The notes below the pieces were generated by a model that had not been told where the DNA came from, searched no databases, and saw only the letters and a list, made by a program, of their open reading frames with translations. A program made the translations under genes and the position numbers. DNA of 64,000 nucleotides. Source: Paenibacillus sonchi. GTDB taxonomy: Bacteria; Bacillota; Bacilli; Paenibacillales; Paenibacillaceae. This document shows positions 43,839 through 53,757 of the stretch, one piece after another. Location of the stretch: positions 6,572,001-6,636,000 of the forward strand of contig NZ_CP068595.1 of assembly GCF_016772475.1 (NCBI RefSeq), written 5' to 3'. The stretch's first letter is position 1; every line of letters begins with the position of its first letter.

Positions 43839-43857
43839 GATAATGATTCTCATTGTC
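43839..43857. promoter_or_regulatory. Fur box upstream of the flavodoxin operon
   Basis: GATAATGATTCTCATTGTC matches 16 of 19 positions of the classical Fur consensus GATAATGATAATCATTATC. Its position about 120 bp upstream of the flavodoxin start is compatible with promoter overlap. Confidence 0.85.
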
Positions 43858-43953
43858 AATACAAAAAGCAGTAAACACGGTCCCCGGTTCACCAACCGGA
43901 TAGAGCCCGCATTTACCGCTTCAGTATGATCATTTGCTGGCGTAGTTATGGGT

Positions 43954-44322
43954 TCAACAATATGCGCCTTCCAGCAGAGTAATCCCATTGCCGTCCGGGT
44001 CACGGAAATTCATTTCCTTGCCCCCATACTCCATGGTGGCCGGCGGGTGGCAGTCCAGCCCTCTCGCCTTAAGCTGCTCATAGGTTTCATCCAGGCTGCT
44101 GCAGGAGAATACCAGATTCACAACACCAGTGGTGTGCTTGCCCCATTTGTTCTCATCCCAGATAATCAGTCCCGGCTGTCCCTTGTCAAAACCGATCTTG
44201 GCCCCGTCATAATTGCCAAACCCCTCAAACGGAACCGGAACCCCGAGCAGCTCCGCATAAAATTTTGCCAAAGCAGCCGTATCCTTAGTATACAGGTTAA
44301 TGCCTTCAAAAGAAGAAATCAT
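43954..44322 (-). CDS. VOC (glyoxalase/bleomycin resistance) family protein
   Basis: A 122-residue single-module vicinal oxygen chelate protein. The start at 44322 follows GGAGT and the family-like ISSFEGINLYTKDTAALAKFYAELLGVPV. The metal-ligand Glu of the last strand appears in NFRDPDGNGITLLEGAYC. The longer frame to 44421 is upstream DNA. Members act as glyoxalases, dioxygenases or antibiotic-binding proteins; the role here is open. Confidence 0.85.
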   Translation of the reverse strand: MISSFEGINLYTKDTAALAKFYAELLGVPVPFEGFGNYDGAKIGFDKGQPGLIIWDENKWGKHTTGVVNLVFSCSSLDETYEQLKARGLDCHPPATMEYGGKEMNFRDPDGNGITLLEGAYC

Positions 44323-44421
44323 CTGTTCGCACTCCTTCAAGATTATTTTCTTAGCTGCACATTGGCCCGCTGAACATAGTGTACTTACTTTTGGAGTTAT
44401 TGTATTGCAAAAAAACGACAT

Positions 44422-45289
44422 CTACCTCCGCGCATAGGCCAAAGCCTCCAGCGGCGTTTTTCCGGCAAATTTCTTGAAGCTGTTGATCATATGCGACTGG
44501 TGGGTGTAACGGTACTCGTAAACCATATCCAGCATTGCCTTGCGGGGCGGGGGCGACAGATACAAGTCCAGCCATACATTTTGAAACCGGACCAGATCCG
44601 CAGTCTTTTTGGGCGTAAGGCCGATATATTCACTGAAAAGCCTCTCCAGCTGCCTGCTGCTCACCCCTGCGCTGTTCTCAAGCTCTCTGGCGTTAACCAC
44701 GCCTCTCTGCCTGAAGAATACTGTAGACGGCATTCATCATGCTGTCAGGGCCGCCCCGGGTCCTCCGGTCCAGACGACTCAGCAGGTAATTTTCTGCAGC
44801 AGCGATGCAATCTGTGAATGTACGGGAAGCTTGAAGCCTGTGGCCCAATTCTTTGCGGAATGAGCCAAAGTAGTGCTCCACCGGAACATGTACATTAAGC
44901 ACATCCCTGAGATGCTCGTCCGCGAACAGATGCACCGCCCAGAAATGAAACCGGATGGCAAAATACAGCTTGCCGGTGGGCTGACCAGCTTGTCCCGTTT
45001 CAAACGGGGCATCATTGATTCCGCAAAATACCCCTCCGGCTTCCCCTGCAGCCGCATCCCATTCCCATATAATATCCATACATGTATCCGGTATAATCAC
45101 TTCCGGCTCCTGAGTCAGGGAGACTTGCCCAACAAGGGGCGTCATGGGTTCGAATGCACCTGCCTGCTGCAACGCCGCACTGCCCCAGAAGCAGCGGATA
45201 TAGGGCCGCAAGGCCCGGCAAGGCAGAAACTCACTGGCCCCCGCCGGGTTGGCCGTAATCGGATAATACAGCTCCGAGAGGTCATACAT
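44422..45289 (-). pseudogene. AraC-family transcriptional regulator, interrupted by a frameshift
   Basis: The first frame (start 45289, GGAGGCGGAAGG site) encodes a DUF6597-type effector domain starting FLPCRALRPYIRCFWGS and ends at AVYSILQAERRG. The next frame continues VVNARELENSAGVSSRQLER and the second helix-turn-helix (MVYEYRYTHQSHMINSFKKFAGKTPLEAL) to 44422. The switch lies around 44695-44715 and needs one base removed (giving ILQQRGVVNARELE) or two added. Unlike the five other interrupted genes, no run of four or more G is involved, so this one may be a genuine mutation. An intact protein would have about 290 residues. Confidence 0.75.
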
Positions 45290-45558
45290 CACCTTCCGCC
45301 TCCATTTACGAATCTAATCCGATCATACACAATCACCGCCGGAAGCGCCAGAATTACAACGGCTGCAAATTCTTTTCCGGCTTCTTTTTATTGCTGTCTA
45401 ATTCTCTTGGCTTCCCCGTTTAGGGTGGTAATATTATACACTCCGGGGTAATGGGGCAAAATGTGAATAGTCGCAGCTTTGCAACCATTTTGTTTGTAGC
45501 CGCAAGGCTAAATGTTGTACAATAAAGGCTAAATGACTTTTTGAAGGATGGATAAAAG

Positions 45559-46422
45559 ATGTATATAGCAAGTGATTGGAAGGACTACGAGGTCATCGAT
45601 ACCGGAGGCGGAGAAAAGCTGGAGCGCTGGGGAGACATTATTCTCCGCCGGCCTGACCCGCAAATCATCTGGCCGCTGGCCCATGAGACGGCAAAATGGC
45701 GCGATGTGCATGGACACTACCACCGCAGCTCCGCCGGAGGCGGGCAATGGGAAATGAAGAAAACCATTCCCGACAACTGGAAAATCAGCTATGGCAAGCT
45801 GAAATTCCATCTGCGCCCGACCAACTTCAAGCATACCGGCCTATTCCCCGAGCAGGCGGCCAACTGGCGCTGGATGATGGACAAGATCGCTGAAGCGGGA
45901 CGTCCGGTTTCCGTGCTCAATCTTTTTGCTTATACGGGCGGCGCTACTGTCGCAGCAGCCAGCGCAGGAGCTTCTGTTGTTCACGTGGATGCCGCCAAAG
46001 GCATGGTTCAATGGGCGAAGGAAAATGTGCAGCTCTCCGGTCTGGCTGAACGTCCGGTCCGCTTCATTACCGACGATGTTTTCAAATTCGTACAGCGTGA
46101 GCAGCGCCGCGGCAGCAAGTATGACGCAATCATCATGGACCCGCCTTCCTACGGCAGAGGACCCGGCGGTGAAATGTGGAAATTGGAAGCGAGCCTGTAT
46201 CCGTTCCTGGAGAGCTGCCTGGAAATTATGAGCGACCGGCCGCTGTTCATGCTCATCAACTCCTACACCACCGGCATTTCGCCAACAGTGCTCCGCAACA
46301 TGCTCTCGATGACGATGGGCAAGCGTTATGGCGGCAAGCTCACCTCCGGTGAAATCGGCCTGCCGATTACCGCCTCCGGGATGAATCTGCCCTGCGGAAT
46401 TTTGGGCCGCTGGGAGGCGTAA
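45559..46422 (+). CDS. Class I SAM-dependent methyltransferase, COG1092/RlmI-RlmK-like
   Basis: A 287-residue methyltransferase related to 23S rRNA methyltransferases. Motif I is VLNLFAYTGGATVAAASAG, the acidic residue of motif II is in VVHVDAAKGM, and motif IV is IIMDPPSYGRGPGGEMWKLE. The family N-terminus WKDYEVIDTGGGEKLERWG is present and no PUA domain is seen. It is followed after 3 bp by an RluA-type pseudouridine synthase gene, which supports an RNA-modification role. Confidence 0.88.
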   Translation: MYIASDWKDYEVIDTGGGEKLERWGDIILRRPDPQIIWPLAHETAKWRDVHGHYHRSSAGGGQWEMKKTIPDNWKISYGKLKFHLRPTNFKHTGLFPEQAANWRWMMDKIAEAGRPVSVLNLFAYTGGATVAAASAGASVVHVDAAKGMVQWAKENVQLSGLAERPVRFITDDVFKFVQREQRRGSKYDAIIMDPPSYGRGPGGEMWKLEASLYPFLESCLEIMSDRPLFMLINSYTTGISPTVLRNMLSMTMGKRYGGKLTSGEIGLPITASGMNLPCGILGRWEA

Positions 46423-46425
46423 GCC

Positions 46426-47172
46426 ATGTCAGGAATGATACCCGGTGCAGCCGGGGATTCCGGCAGCGGAAGCTCCCGGTTCGAAATCCTGTACGAAGAC
46501 AACCATTTGCTCGGCATTGTGAAGCCCGTTAATATTCCTGTGCAGGAGGACGCTACTGGAGATCCCGACCTGCTCAGCCTGCTGAAGGAAGATGTGAAGG
46601 AACGCTTCCATAAACCGGGCAATGTCTACATGGGTCTGGTCCATCGGCTGGACCGGCCGGTTGGCGGGGCGATGATTTTTGCCAAGACCTCCAAAGCCGC
46701 TTCCCGGCTGTCCGAGAGCGTCCGTTCCCATAGCTTCCACAAAGTATATTTGACTGTGGTTCATGGCAAACCTCCGGCCGCGCAGGGCCGTCTGGTCCAC
46801 ACGCTGCTGAAGGATGCCAAGACCAACACGGTCACGATTGTCCGCAAAGGCACACCCGGCGGCAAGGAGGCCATTCTGGATTATACGGTGATCGGCAGCG
46901 CCGAAGGTTACAGTCTGCTGAAGATTGACCTCCTTACCGGACGTTCCCACCAGATCCGCGTACAGCTGAGCGGCATCCGGTGCCCCCTGTATGGTGACCA
47001 GAAATACGGGGCCGCTGTCAATAAGCCGGGCCAGCAGATTGCTCTGTGGTCTGCAGTCGTCGGCTTTCCGCATCCCGTGACCAAAGAGGAAATTGAACTG
47101 ATCTCTCTGCCCCCGCAGACTCATCCGTGGAGCCTGTGGTCACAGCATATACAAAAGCAGGCCATCCTTTAA
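46426..47172 (+). CDS. RluA-family pseudouridine synthase
   Basis: A 248-residue synthase that isomerises uridine in rRNA or tRNA. The catalytic Asp is D76 in the family motif VHRLDRPVGG, followed by GRSHQIRVQLSGIRCPLYGDQKYG. There is no S4 domain, so it is the short RluA/YlyB-like form. It starts 3 bp after the methyltransferase stop and ends in a strong terminator, so the two genes form a complete operon. Confidence 0.92.
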   Translation: MSGMIPGAAGDSGSGSSRFEILYEDNHLLGIVKPVNIPVQEDATGDPDLLSLLKEDVKERFHKPGNVYMGLVHRLDRPVGGAMIFAKTSKAASRLSESVRSHSFHKVYLTVVHGKPPAAQGRLVHTLLKDAKTNTVTIVRKGTPGGKEAILDYTVIGSAEGYSLLKIDLLTGRSHQIRVQLSGIRCPLYGDQKYGAAVNKPGQQIALWSAVVGFPHPVTKEEIELISLPPQTHPWSLWSQHIQKQAIL

Positions 47173-47192
47173 CGGAGGCCTGCTTTTGTATA
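47147..47192. terminator. Bidirectional terminator between RluA-type and MarR genes
   Basis: A perfect stem TATACAAAAGCAGGCC/GGCCTGCTTTTGTATA overlaps the end of the pseudouridine synthase gene, with T-rich tails in both directions. Confidence 0.88.
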
Positions 47193-47242
47193 TAGTTTCT
47201 TTTGTTCAAATAGATCAGATTCATCTTGTTCGACCACACATC

Positions 47243-47674
47243 TTAGGGGGTTGAGCCCTCCGGTGTTGGAGCGACGACCATCTTTCCCATCAGATAGAGC
47301 AGGAGCTGCTGGTTATGGGAGGAAATCGGGTCCAGTGCCTCGGCAAAAAAATCACTGCGGATCTGAAGCCCGCGCTCAGTCTCCCTCTTGCCCGTTTCCG
47401 TGATGCTTACCCATACAATCCGCCGGTCGGCAGCATCACGCTCCCGGACAATCAGGCCATGCTTCTCCATCCGGTCCAGCAGCATCGTTACCGCTGCCGG
47501 GCTGGTCGCCAGATGCGGAGCCAGATCGGAAGGCTTCATCGCGTCACGTTCCTGCAGTAATTCCAGTACGGTGAGTTGGGCATCTGTAAGTGTAGGGGCA
47601 AGGTTGCTATCCATATGTAACTTGTAATCCTTCAATAATTTATGCCAGATCTTACTGAATTCAGTGGAGTGCAC
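47243..47674 (-). CDS. MarR-family transcriptional regulator
   Basis: A 143-residue winged-helix regulator. The recognition helix is in MKPSDLAPHLATSPAAVTMLLDRMEKHGLIVRE, followed by the wing RDAADRRIVWVSIT. It starts at a GTG behind AAGGAAGG. No divergent pump or enzyme adjoins it, so the target is not predicted. Confidence 0.9.
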   Translation of the reverse strand: MHSTEFSKIWHKLLKDYKLHMDSNLAPTLTDAQLTVLELLQERDAMKPSDLAPHLATSPAAVTMLLDRMEKHGLIVRERDAADRRIVWVSITETGKRETERGLQIRSDFFAEALDPISSHNQQLLLYLMGKMVVAPTPEGSTP

Positions 47675-47840
47675 ACTTATTCCTTCCTTTCTAGATCAAT
47701 AGGGATGGTATCCTGTCGGGACGCTATAACTACATTTTCGCGAGATAACTTCCATTTCCTGCAAAAGAAAAAAATAAATAGCCCGCTGCCAACTAAAAAT
47801 GAATCCTTTGGACTATGATTCTGGTACTGCGGGTATACCT

Positions 47841-47886
47841 CAAAACGGTGCCCGTCTTCTCCGCAGGGAGGTTCCGGACACCGTTC
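47841..47886 (-). terminator. Terminator of the parE-parC operon
   Basis: On the minus strand AACGGTGTCCG pairs with CGGGCACCGTT and is followed by TTGAGG. It lies about 60 bp after the parC stop. Confidence 0.7.
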
Positions 47887-47945
47887 ATTTCTTCACCCAT
47901 TGCTGGAATAACGAATCACAGGTTATTTGATCGCCGGGAACAGGC

Positions 47946-50363
47946 TTATAATCTCGTCCTTTTCTCTACGGACACAAGCTGCTTGCCTATCGAACGGCGT
48001 TCGCTGAGCGGCGCCGATTCGGAGGAGAAGGAATGCGTTGCCCCCTCGCGGGTAATCGCCACCAGTTCCAGCGGTTCCCGGCAATAGAAGGCACCGGAAA
48101 TTCTGCTGCCGTTCGGGCGGACACGTTTGCCTTCCTTGAATTCGAAGGTTGGCATGCCTTTGCCGCCCCGGCTCTGTGCAGGATAATCCAGCAGGAGCGT
48201 GCGTTTGGCATAGCCGATTTCGGTTACAGCCAGAATTTCGCCTTCATCTTCATTGACCCAGAAGCAGGAGACCACCTCGTCTCCTTCACGCAATTGTATT
48301 CCCCTCACCCCGCTGGCCACACGACCCATAGGGTTCACTTCGTTCTCACGGAATCGGATGCTCATGCCTTCACGGGTCACCAGCACAATCTCCTTGTCAC
48401 CGCTGCTGAGCGCCACTGTAAGGACCTCATCCCCTTCAGCCACCTTGCAGGCTGCAACGGCCCCTGAGCGGCTGGTAGAGTATTCCTTGAGCTCTGTACG
48501 CTTCACCTGACCCTTGCGCGTGACGAAGACCAGGCTGGCTCCAGGATCATCCATATTGCCCACCGGCAGGATACTGGCAATCCCGTCCCCCTTGGCGAGG
48601 CCAATCACGTTGACGATCGCCGTACCCGGCTCTTTCCATTTAAATTCCGGTATCTGATGGACCGGAAGCAGGAAATATTGGCCCTTGCGGGTGAACACCA
48701 GCAGGCTGTCCCGGGTATTCAGGTCCATCAGCCTGATGATATGGTCGCCTTCCTTCACACCTGAGGCATGGCGTTCACCGCCTGACCGGGTAAAGGACAG
48801 CATGCCGGTCCGTTTGATGTAACCGTCCGCCGAAAGAGCTACAAGAACATCCTCGGCGTTGACGAGCACTTCAAGGCTGACTTTAAGCTCCTCCACTTCG
48901 CCCTGGATGAGCGAGCGGCGGTCGATGCCGTATTTGTCGCGGATTTCAATCAGCTCTTTCCGGATTACGGCGATCAATTTCTTGTCACTCTCCAGAATTC
49001 CCTTCAGCACGGCAATGCGGGCATTCATTTCGTCCAGCTCCTTCTGGAGCGAATGAATTTCCAGATTGGTTAATCTGTACAGCTGCAAGGTGAGGATCGA
49101 ATCCGCCTGGCGTTCACTGAAGCCGAACATCCAGACCAGATTGTTCTGGGCATCCTGGCGGTTCTTCGACGCTTTGATGGCGGCGATGACCTCATCCAGA
49201 ATGTTCAGCGCTTTGACCAGCCCTTCCAGGACGTGGGCGCGGTCCTCCGCTTTTTCCAGATCGAATTGGGTGCGGTGGGTTACCACCTCGCGTTGGTGGG
49301 CTATGTAAGCCTCCAGGATGGCCTTGAGGCCAAGCTGCTGTGGGGATTTGTTGACGATTGCCACCATGTTGAAATTATAAGTAACCTGCAGGTCGGTTTT
49401 TTTGAGCAGGTAAGCCAGGATGCCCTGGGCATCCGCCTCTTTTTTAAGCTCGACTACGATCCGGAGGCCATCGCGTCCGCTCTCGTCGCGGACTTCAGCG
49501 ATGCCTTCGATCTTTTTCTCCAGACGGATATTCTCCATGGAGGTGACCAGCCGCGATTTCACGATCTGGAACGGCACCTCGGTAATCACAATCTGCTGCT
49601 TCCCGCCGCGCAGATTCTCGATTTCCGTTTTGGAGCGCAAGTAGATGCGCCCTTTGCCGGTGCGGTAAGCATCCATGATGCCCTCGCCGCCCATAATGGT
49701 TCCGCCTGTCGGAAAATCCGGACCTTTGATAAAGGTCATGATGTCCTCCAGCGCAATATCCGGCTTCTGCATGACGGCGATACATGCGTCAATAACCTCA
49801 CGCAGATTATGCGGAGGAATTTCCGTCGCAAACCCGGCCGAGATGCCGCTGGTCCCGTTGACCAGCAGATTCGGGTACCGTGAAGGAACCACCACCGGCT
49901 CTTTGGCCGTATTGTCAAAGTTGTCCTTGAACAGTACGGTGCGCTTCTCGATATCGCGCATCATCTCCATCGCGATCGGGGACAGCCGCGCTTCCGTGTA
50001 ACGCATCGCTGCTGCCGGGTCATCATCCATGGAACCCCAGTTCCCGTGACCGTCTATAAGCACGTGGCCCATCTTCCAGGGCTGTGCCATCCGCACCATA
50101 CCCTCATAGATGGAGGAGTCTCCGTGCGGGTGATAATTCCCCATTACATCCCCGACCGTCTTGGCGGACTTGCGGTATGGTTTGTCCGGGGTATTGCCCG
50201 AATCGTACATCGCATAGAGAATCCGGCGCTGCACGGGCTTCAGCCCGTCGCGGACATCCGGAATCGCCCGGTCCTGAATAATATATTTGGAATACCGGCC
50301 AAAGCGGTCACCGACGACCTCTTCCAGAAAAGCCGGCAAAAACTGTTCTGATAAACTGCTCAT
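47946..50363 (-). CDS. parC: DNA topoisomerase IV subunit A
   Basis: An 805-residue type IIA topoisomerase subunit that breaks and rejoins DNA to decatenate chromosomes. The active tyrosine is Y122 ([12 protein letters not shown]). The quinolone-determining stretch [18 protein letters not shown] keeps Ser83 and Glu87, the sensitive-type residues. The C-terminal beta-pinwheel shows the repeats [26 protein letters not shown] and [11 protein letters not shown], and the typical gyrase GQRGVKG-type box is absent. This and the linked parE mark it as ParC and not GyrA. It starts 347 bp after parE; the gap holds a family B repeat. Confidence 0.95.
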   Translation of the reverse strand: MSSLSEQFLPAFLEEVVGDRFGRYSKYIIQDRAIPDVRDGLKPVQRRILYAMYDSGNTPDKPYRKSAKTVGDVMGNYHPHGDSSIYEGMVRMAQPWKMGHVLIDGHGNWGSMDDDPAAAMRYTEARLSPIAMEMMRDIEKRTVLFKDNFDNTAKEPVVVPSRYPNLLVNGTSGISAGFATEIPPHNLREVIDACIAVMQKPDIALEDIMTFIKGPDFPTGGTIMGGEGIMDAYRTGKGRIYLRSKTEIENLRGGKQQIVITEVPFQIVKSRLVTSMENIRLEKKIEGIAEVRDESGRDGLRIVVELKKEADAQGILAYLLKKTDLQVTYNFNMVAIVNKSPQQLGLKAILEAYIAHQREVVTHRTQFDLEKAEDRAHVLEGLVKALNILDEVIAAIKASKNRQDAQNNLVWMFGFSERQADSILTLQLYRLTNLEIHSLQKELDEMNARIAVLKGILESDKKLIAVIRKELIEIRDKYGIDRRSLIQGEVEELKVSLEVLVNAEDVLVALSADGYIKRTGMLSFTRSGGERHASGVKEGDHIIRLMDLNTRDSLLVFTRKGQYFLLPVHQIPEFKWKEPGTAIVNVIGLAKGDGIASILPVGNMDDPGASLVFVTRKGQVKRTELKEYSTSRSGAVAACKVAEGDEVLTVALSSGDKEIVLVTREGMSIRFRENEVNPMGRVASGVRGIQLREGDEVVSCFWVNEDEGEILAVTEIGYAKRTLLLDYPAQSRGGKGMPTFEFKEGKRVRPNGSRISGAFYCREPLELVAITREGATHSFSSESAPLSERRSIGKQLVSVEKRTRL

Positions 50364-50407
50364 TCGCTCACCTTCTGTTCCTCAATCTGTCCGACTCAAA
50401 AATAGTG

Positions 50408-50567
50408 TGGTGATATCCTCGTCGCTGCGGGGAATGTTTGGACTTTCGGCCGCTGTTGTCTCCAGATTTCTTCAATTTATACCGCGTTCGCGGTTGAAAT
50501 CCGGAGACAAAGGCGGACGCTTCCGCTCCTACAGTTCCAAACTTCCCCTTCGCTCCTTTCATCACCA
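50408..50567. repeat. Interspersed nested-hairpin element, family B, short copy 3
   Basis: A 160-bp element bounded by TGGTGAT/ATCACCA. The outer stem is GGGGAA-GTTTGGA with TCCAAAC-A-TTCCCC. The inner stem is TTGTCTCCGGATTT with AAATCTGGAGACAA. It lies in the gap between parE and parC. Confidence 0.82.
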
Positions 50568-50710
50568 AGCTATTCCAACCTCGGGATTATCGTCACTTTC
50601 CGCTATTCATAACCTATGCCGCGCTATAGCCGCAGCGATTCTAAGAAATAATTCCGCTTGACCAGCGGTACGAGCGAATCACGGGGACAGTCAAATTTTG
50701 CCTACGCGGA

Positions 50711-52693
50711 CTACTCCTCAATCTCCGTAAAGTCGACATTCTCGACAATCCAGCGTTTACGCGGGTCCACCTTGTCGCCCATCAGCGTAGATACACGGCG
50801 TTCGGCCTTGGCGGCGTCCTCGATCTGCACCTGCAGCAGATTGCGCGATTCCGGATTCATCGTGGTCTCCCACAGCTGTTCCGGGTTCATTTCACCCAGT
50901 CCCTTGTAGCGCTGCAGCTCGAAATTTTTCCCGAATTCCTTCAGGTAGTTCGCCAGCTCCTCGTCGCTCCAGGCGTAGCGAACCGTCTCCAGCTTGCCTG
51001 ATTTGCGCGTCAGCTTATAGAGCGGCGGCTGGGCGATATAGACTTTGCCGGCATCGATCAGCGGCTTCATATAACGGTAGAAAAAGGTCAGCAGCAGTAC
51101 CTGGATATGCGCCCCGTCCGTATCGGCATCGGTCATGATGATGATCTTGGAATAATTGCTGTCTTCTACGGCAAAATCCGGTCCGATCCCCGCACCGATG
51201 GTGGCAATAATCGCCTTGAATTCGTCGTTCTTGAGCACATCCAGCAGCTTCGCCTTCTCCGAATTCATTGGCTTGCCCTTCAAAGGAAGGATGGCCTGAA
51301 TCTTGGAATCCCGGCCCTGCTTGGCTGAGCCTCCGGCAGAATCGCCTTCGACAATGAACAGCTCTGTGCGTGTCACGTCCTTGGACTGTGCAGGCGACAG
51401 CTTGCCGCCAAGGTTCGAGCTTTCGCTGCGCTTTTTGCCGCTGCGGATCTCATCGCGGGCCTTGCGCGCGGCTTCCCGCGCCTTCGAGGCCTGAATCGAC
51501 TTCTTCAGCAGGCTCTGTGCCACCTGCGGATTCTCTTCCAGAAAACGGGCCATATTCTCGGACACGATATAATCCACGGCACTGCGCGCGGAGGCGCTGC
51601 CCAGCTGGTCCTTGGTCTGTCCGACGAACTCCACCTCGGCCATCTTGACGCTGATGACTGCCATCATGCCCTCGCGCAGATCATTGCCCTCCAGATTCTT
51701 GTCCTTTTCCTTGAGCAGCTGGGTCCGGCGGGCATATTCATTCAGCACACGGGTATAGGCAGTCTTGAAGCCCGTCTCATGCGTGCCGCCGCTGCGGGTC
51801 GGAATTGAGTTCACGAAGGATGCCAGCGTTTCGGTATATCCGGCATTGTACTGCAGGGCAACCTCAACTTCAATATCATCCTTCTCGGAGCTGAAATGAA
51901 TCACATCATGCAGCACGTCCTTGCCCTCATTAAGGAACTGCACGAACTGGCTGGCCCCGCCTTCATAAAAGTATTCATCCTGGCGGCCGCTGCGCTCATC
52001 CGTCAGTATGATGCGCAGCCCGGAATTCAGAAATGCAATCTCCTGCACCCGTTCCGCCAGCGTATCATAATTCAGGGCAATGCCGTTTGGAAAGACACGG
52101 ATATCCGGCTTGAACGTAATCTTCGATCCGGTCTTATTCGTATTCCCCAGAATTTCGAGTCCCGTTACGGGCTCACCGACATGCTCCTTGCCGCTTTTGT
52201 CAACCCAATATTCAAAGCGCTGGCGGTGGATTTTGCCGTCCCGGTATATTTCAACTTCCAGCCACTCGGACAAGGCGTTCGTGACCGAAGCCCCTACGCC
52301 GTGCAGACCGCCGGATTTCTTATAGCCGGAGCCTCCGAATTTGCCGCCTGCGTGCAGAATCGTAAACACCACCTGCGGTGTAGGCACTCCGGTCTTGTGC
52401 ATTCCTGTTGGAATTCCGCGTCCGTTGTCGAGCACGGTCACCGAGCCATCCTTGCGGAGTGTAATATCAATCTTCGAGCAAAATTTAGCCAAATGCTCAT
52501 CTACGGCGTTATCTACGATTTCCCATACCAGATGGTGCAGTCCCGAAGAACTCGTACTGCCGATATACATGCCGGGCCGTTTGCGTACTGCAACCAGACC
52601 TTCGAGCACCTGAATGTCGTCAGCATCGTATCCAGTTCCGGCTGTGCCGCCGTTCTTGGAGACTTTTGCAAACATATCGATCTGTTCGAGCAT
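50711..52693 (-). CDS. parE: DNA topoisomerase IV subunit B
   Basis: A 660-residue ATPase subunit. The GHKL fold is visible from EIVDNAVDEHLAKF (N box) and LDNGRGIPTGMH to GGLHGVGASVTNALSEW. The TOPRIM domain has EGDSAGGSAKQGRDSKIQAI and the metal motif DADTDGAHIQ. The C-terminus has QRYKGLGEMNPEQLWETTM. The ATG at 52693 has AGGAGG 7 nt upstream. It is upstream of parC in the usual order and 66 bp after an ABC permease gene. Confidence 0.95.
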   Translation of the reverse strand: MLEQIDMFAKVSKNGGTAGTGYDADDIQVLEGLVAVRKRPGMYIGSTSSSGLHHLVWEIVDNAVDEHLAKFCSKIDITLRKDGSVTVLDNGRGIPTGMHKTGVPTPQVVFTILHAGGKFGGSGYKKSGGLHGVGASVTNALSEWLEVEIYRDGKIHRQRFEYWVDKSGKEHVGEPVTGLEILGNTNKTGSKITFKPDIRVFPNGIALNYDTLAERVQEIAFLNSGLRIILTDERSGRQDEYFYEGGASQFVQFLNEGKDVLHDVIHFSSEKDDIEVEVALQYNAGYTETLASFVNSIPTRSGGTHETGFKTAYTRVLNEYARRTQLLKEKDKNLEGNDLREGMMAVISVKMAEVEFVGQTKDQLGSASARSAVDYIVSENMARFLEENPQVAQSLLKKSIQASKAREAARKARDEIRSGKKRSESSNLGGKLSPAQSKDVTRTELFIVEGDSAGGSAKQGRDSKIQAILPLKGKPMNSEKAKLLDVLKNDEFKAIIATIGAGIGPDFAVEDSNYSKIIIMTDADTDGAHIQVLLLTFFYRYMKPLIDAGKVYIAQPPLYKLTRKSGKLETVRYAWSDEELANYLKEFGKNFELQRYKGLGEMNPEQLWETTMNPESRNLLQVQIEDAAKAERRVSTLMGDKVDPRKRWIVENVDFTEIEE

Positions 52694-52758
52694 TCATGCT
52701 CCTCCTTCTTTCTCTATCTGCGAAATGCAAACAAACGTTTTGGTTCACTTTGTACATT

Positions 52759-53757
52759 CTAATTCAAAATATCCCGTTTCGTAAAGACGGCGAATGAAAT
52801 GATCACCGAAAGAATTCCCCAAACGGCCAGCACACCCATGGAAAAAGACAGCGTCATCCCCTCAATCGGGGCGGGGGACCCGGCCAAATACCCGGTCAGA
52901 CCCAGGTTGACCATAAATAAATATTTGGCTGTCGTCCACGCCGAAGCCATATTGGTCAGAATGGTGCCGGCAATCAGCGCCGCCATCATTACGACAATAC
53001 TTGCGGCTGTGCTGCGGACAAGCACGGACACCATAAAAGCCAGGAGCGCTACAACTACGCTCACGAACCAAATCAGGCCGCCTTGCATCAGCAGATATTT
53101 CCACTGCGGCACCGCATGCACGGCAGACATGTCTACGGTATCTCCATTCAGCTGAAAACCCGTAAAGACAGGCACGTTAAATCCCTTATAGCCAAAAGCA
53201 AGACCCGAGATAAGGTAGCTGATCACAAAGGCTGCGAGCACAATGAGCGAAACAAACATCAACAGCGCTGCCATTTTGCTGAACAGCACTTTCCAGCGTT
53301 TCACCGGGCGGGTCAATAGCATTTTGATGGTACCGGTGGTCCGCTCCCCAGAGACCAGATCGGAAGCCACAGCCATAATCAGAAGCGGAATGAACAGGGA
53401 TACCGAATTGTCCAGGAACTCCCGGGTGAAGGTTACCCCGCTGGGCTCATTGGGGTTCACATCATGATCCAGATAATATTGCAGCTGCTGAACAAATATT
53501 TTCCGGTACGACTTCCATTCCTCCGGAATCCGGTCGCTGCCCAGCGAATTCTGATTATCCGTAATCTGCTGCTGGATCTCCAGCCTCCAGTCCGAATTGA
53601 ATTTATCCTTGTTGCGGTCGGCAATCCGCATCTGTGCATAGGTGAACATAGGCACGAGAACAACCAGAATGAGCAAAATGATGTAGAAACGCTTCTTTTT
53701 TATTATCTTCAGGCACTCATTGCGGATGAGCGGTATCAGGCTAGTCAATAGTTTCAC
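52759..53757 (-). CDS. ABC-2 type transporter permease
   Basis: A 332-residue membrane protein with one N-terminal helix, a ~100-residue extracytoplasmic domain and five further helices, the ABC2_membrane_3 pattern. RTTGTIKMLLTRPVKRWKVLFSKM is the family's coupling segment. It overlaps the ATPase gene by 17 bp, so the two make one exporter. The start may be the GTG at 53757 or a TTG at 53748, which is better spaced from AAGGTG. The cargo is unknown. Confidence 0.88.
   Translation of the reverse strand: MKLLTSLIPLIRNECLKIIKKKRFYIILLILVVLVPMFTYAQMRIADRNKDKFNSDWRLEIQQQITDNQNSLGSDRIPEEWKSYRKIFVQQLQYYLDHDVNPNEPSGVTFTREFLDNSVSLFIPLLIMAVASDLVSGERTTGTIKMLLTRPVKRWKVLFSKMAALLMFVSLIVLAAFVISYLISGLAFGYKGFNVPVFTGFQLNGDTVDMSAVHAVPQWKYLLMQGGLIWFVSVVVALLAFMVSVLVRSTAASIVVMMAALIAGTILTNMASAWTTAKYLFMVNLGLTGYLAGSPAPIEGMTLSFSMGVLAVWGILSVIISFAVFTKRDILN

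Noticed and set aside
48853..50363. Quinolone-resistance substitutions in parC
   Set aside because: Ser83 and Glu87 in the resistance-determining stretch are the sensitive-type residues, and no known resistance change is seen.
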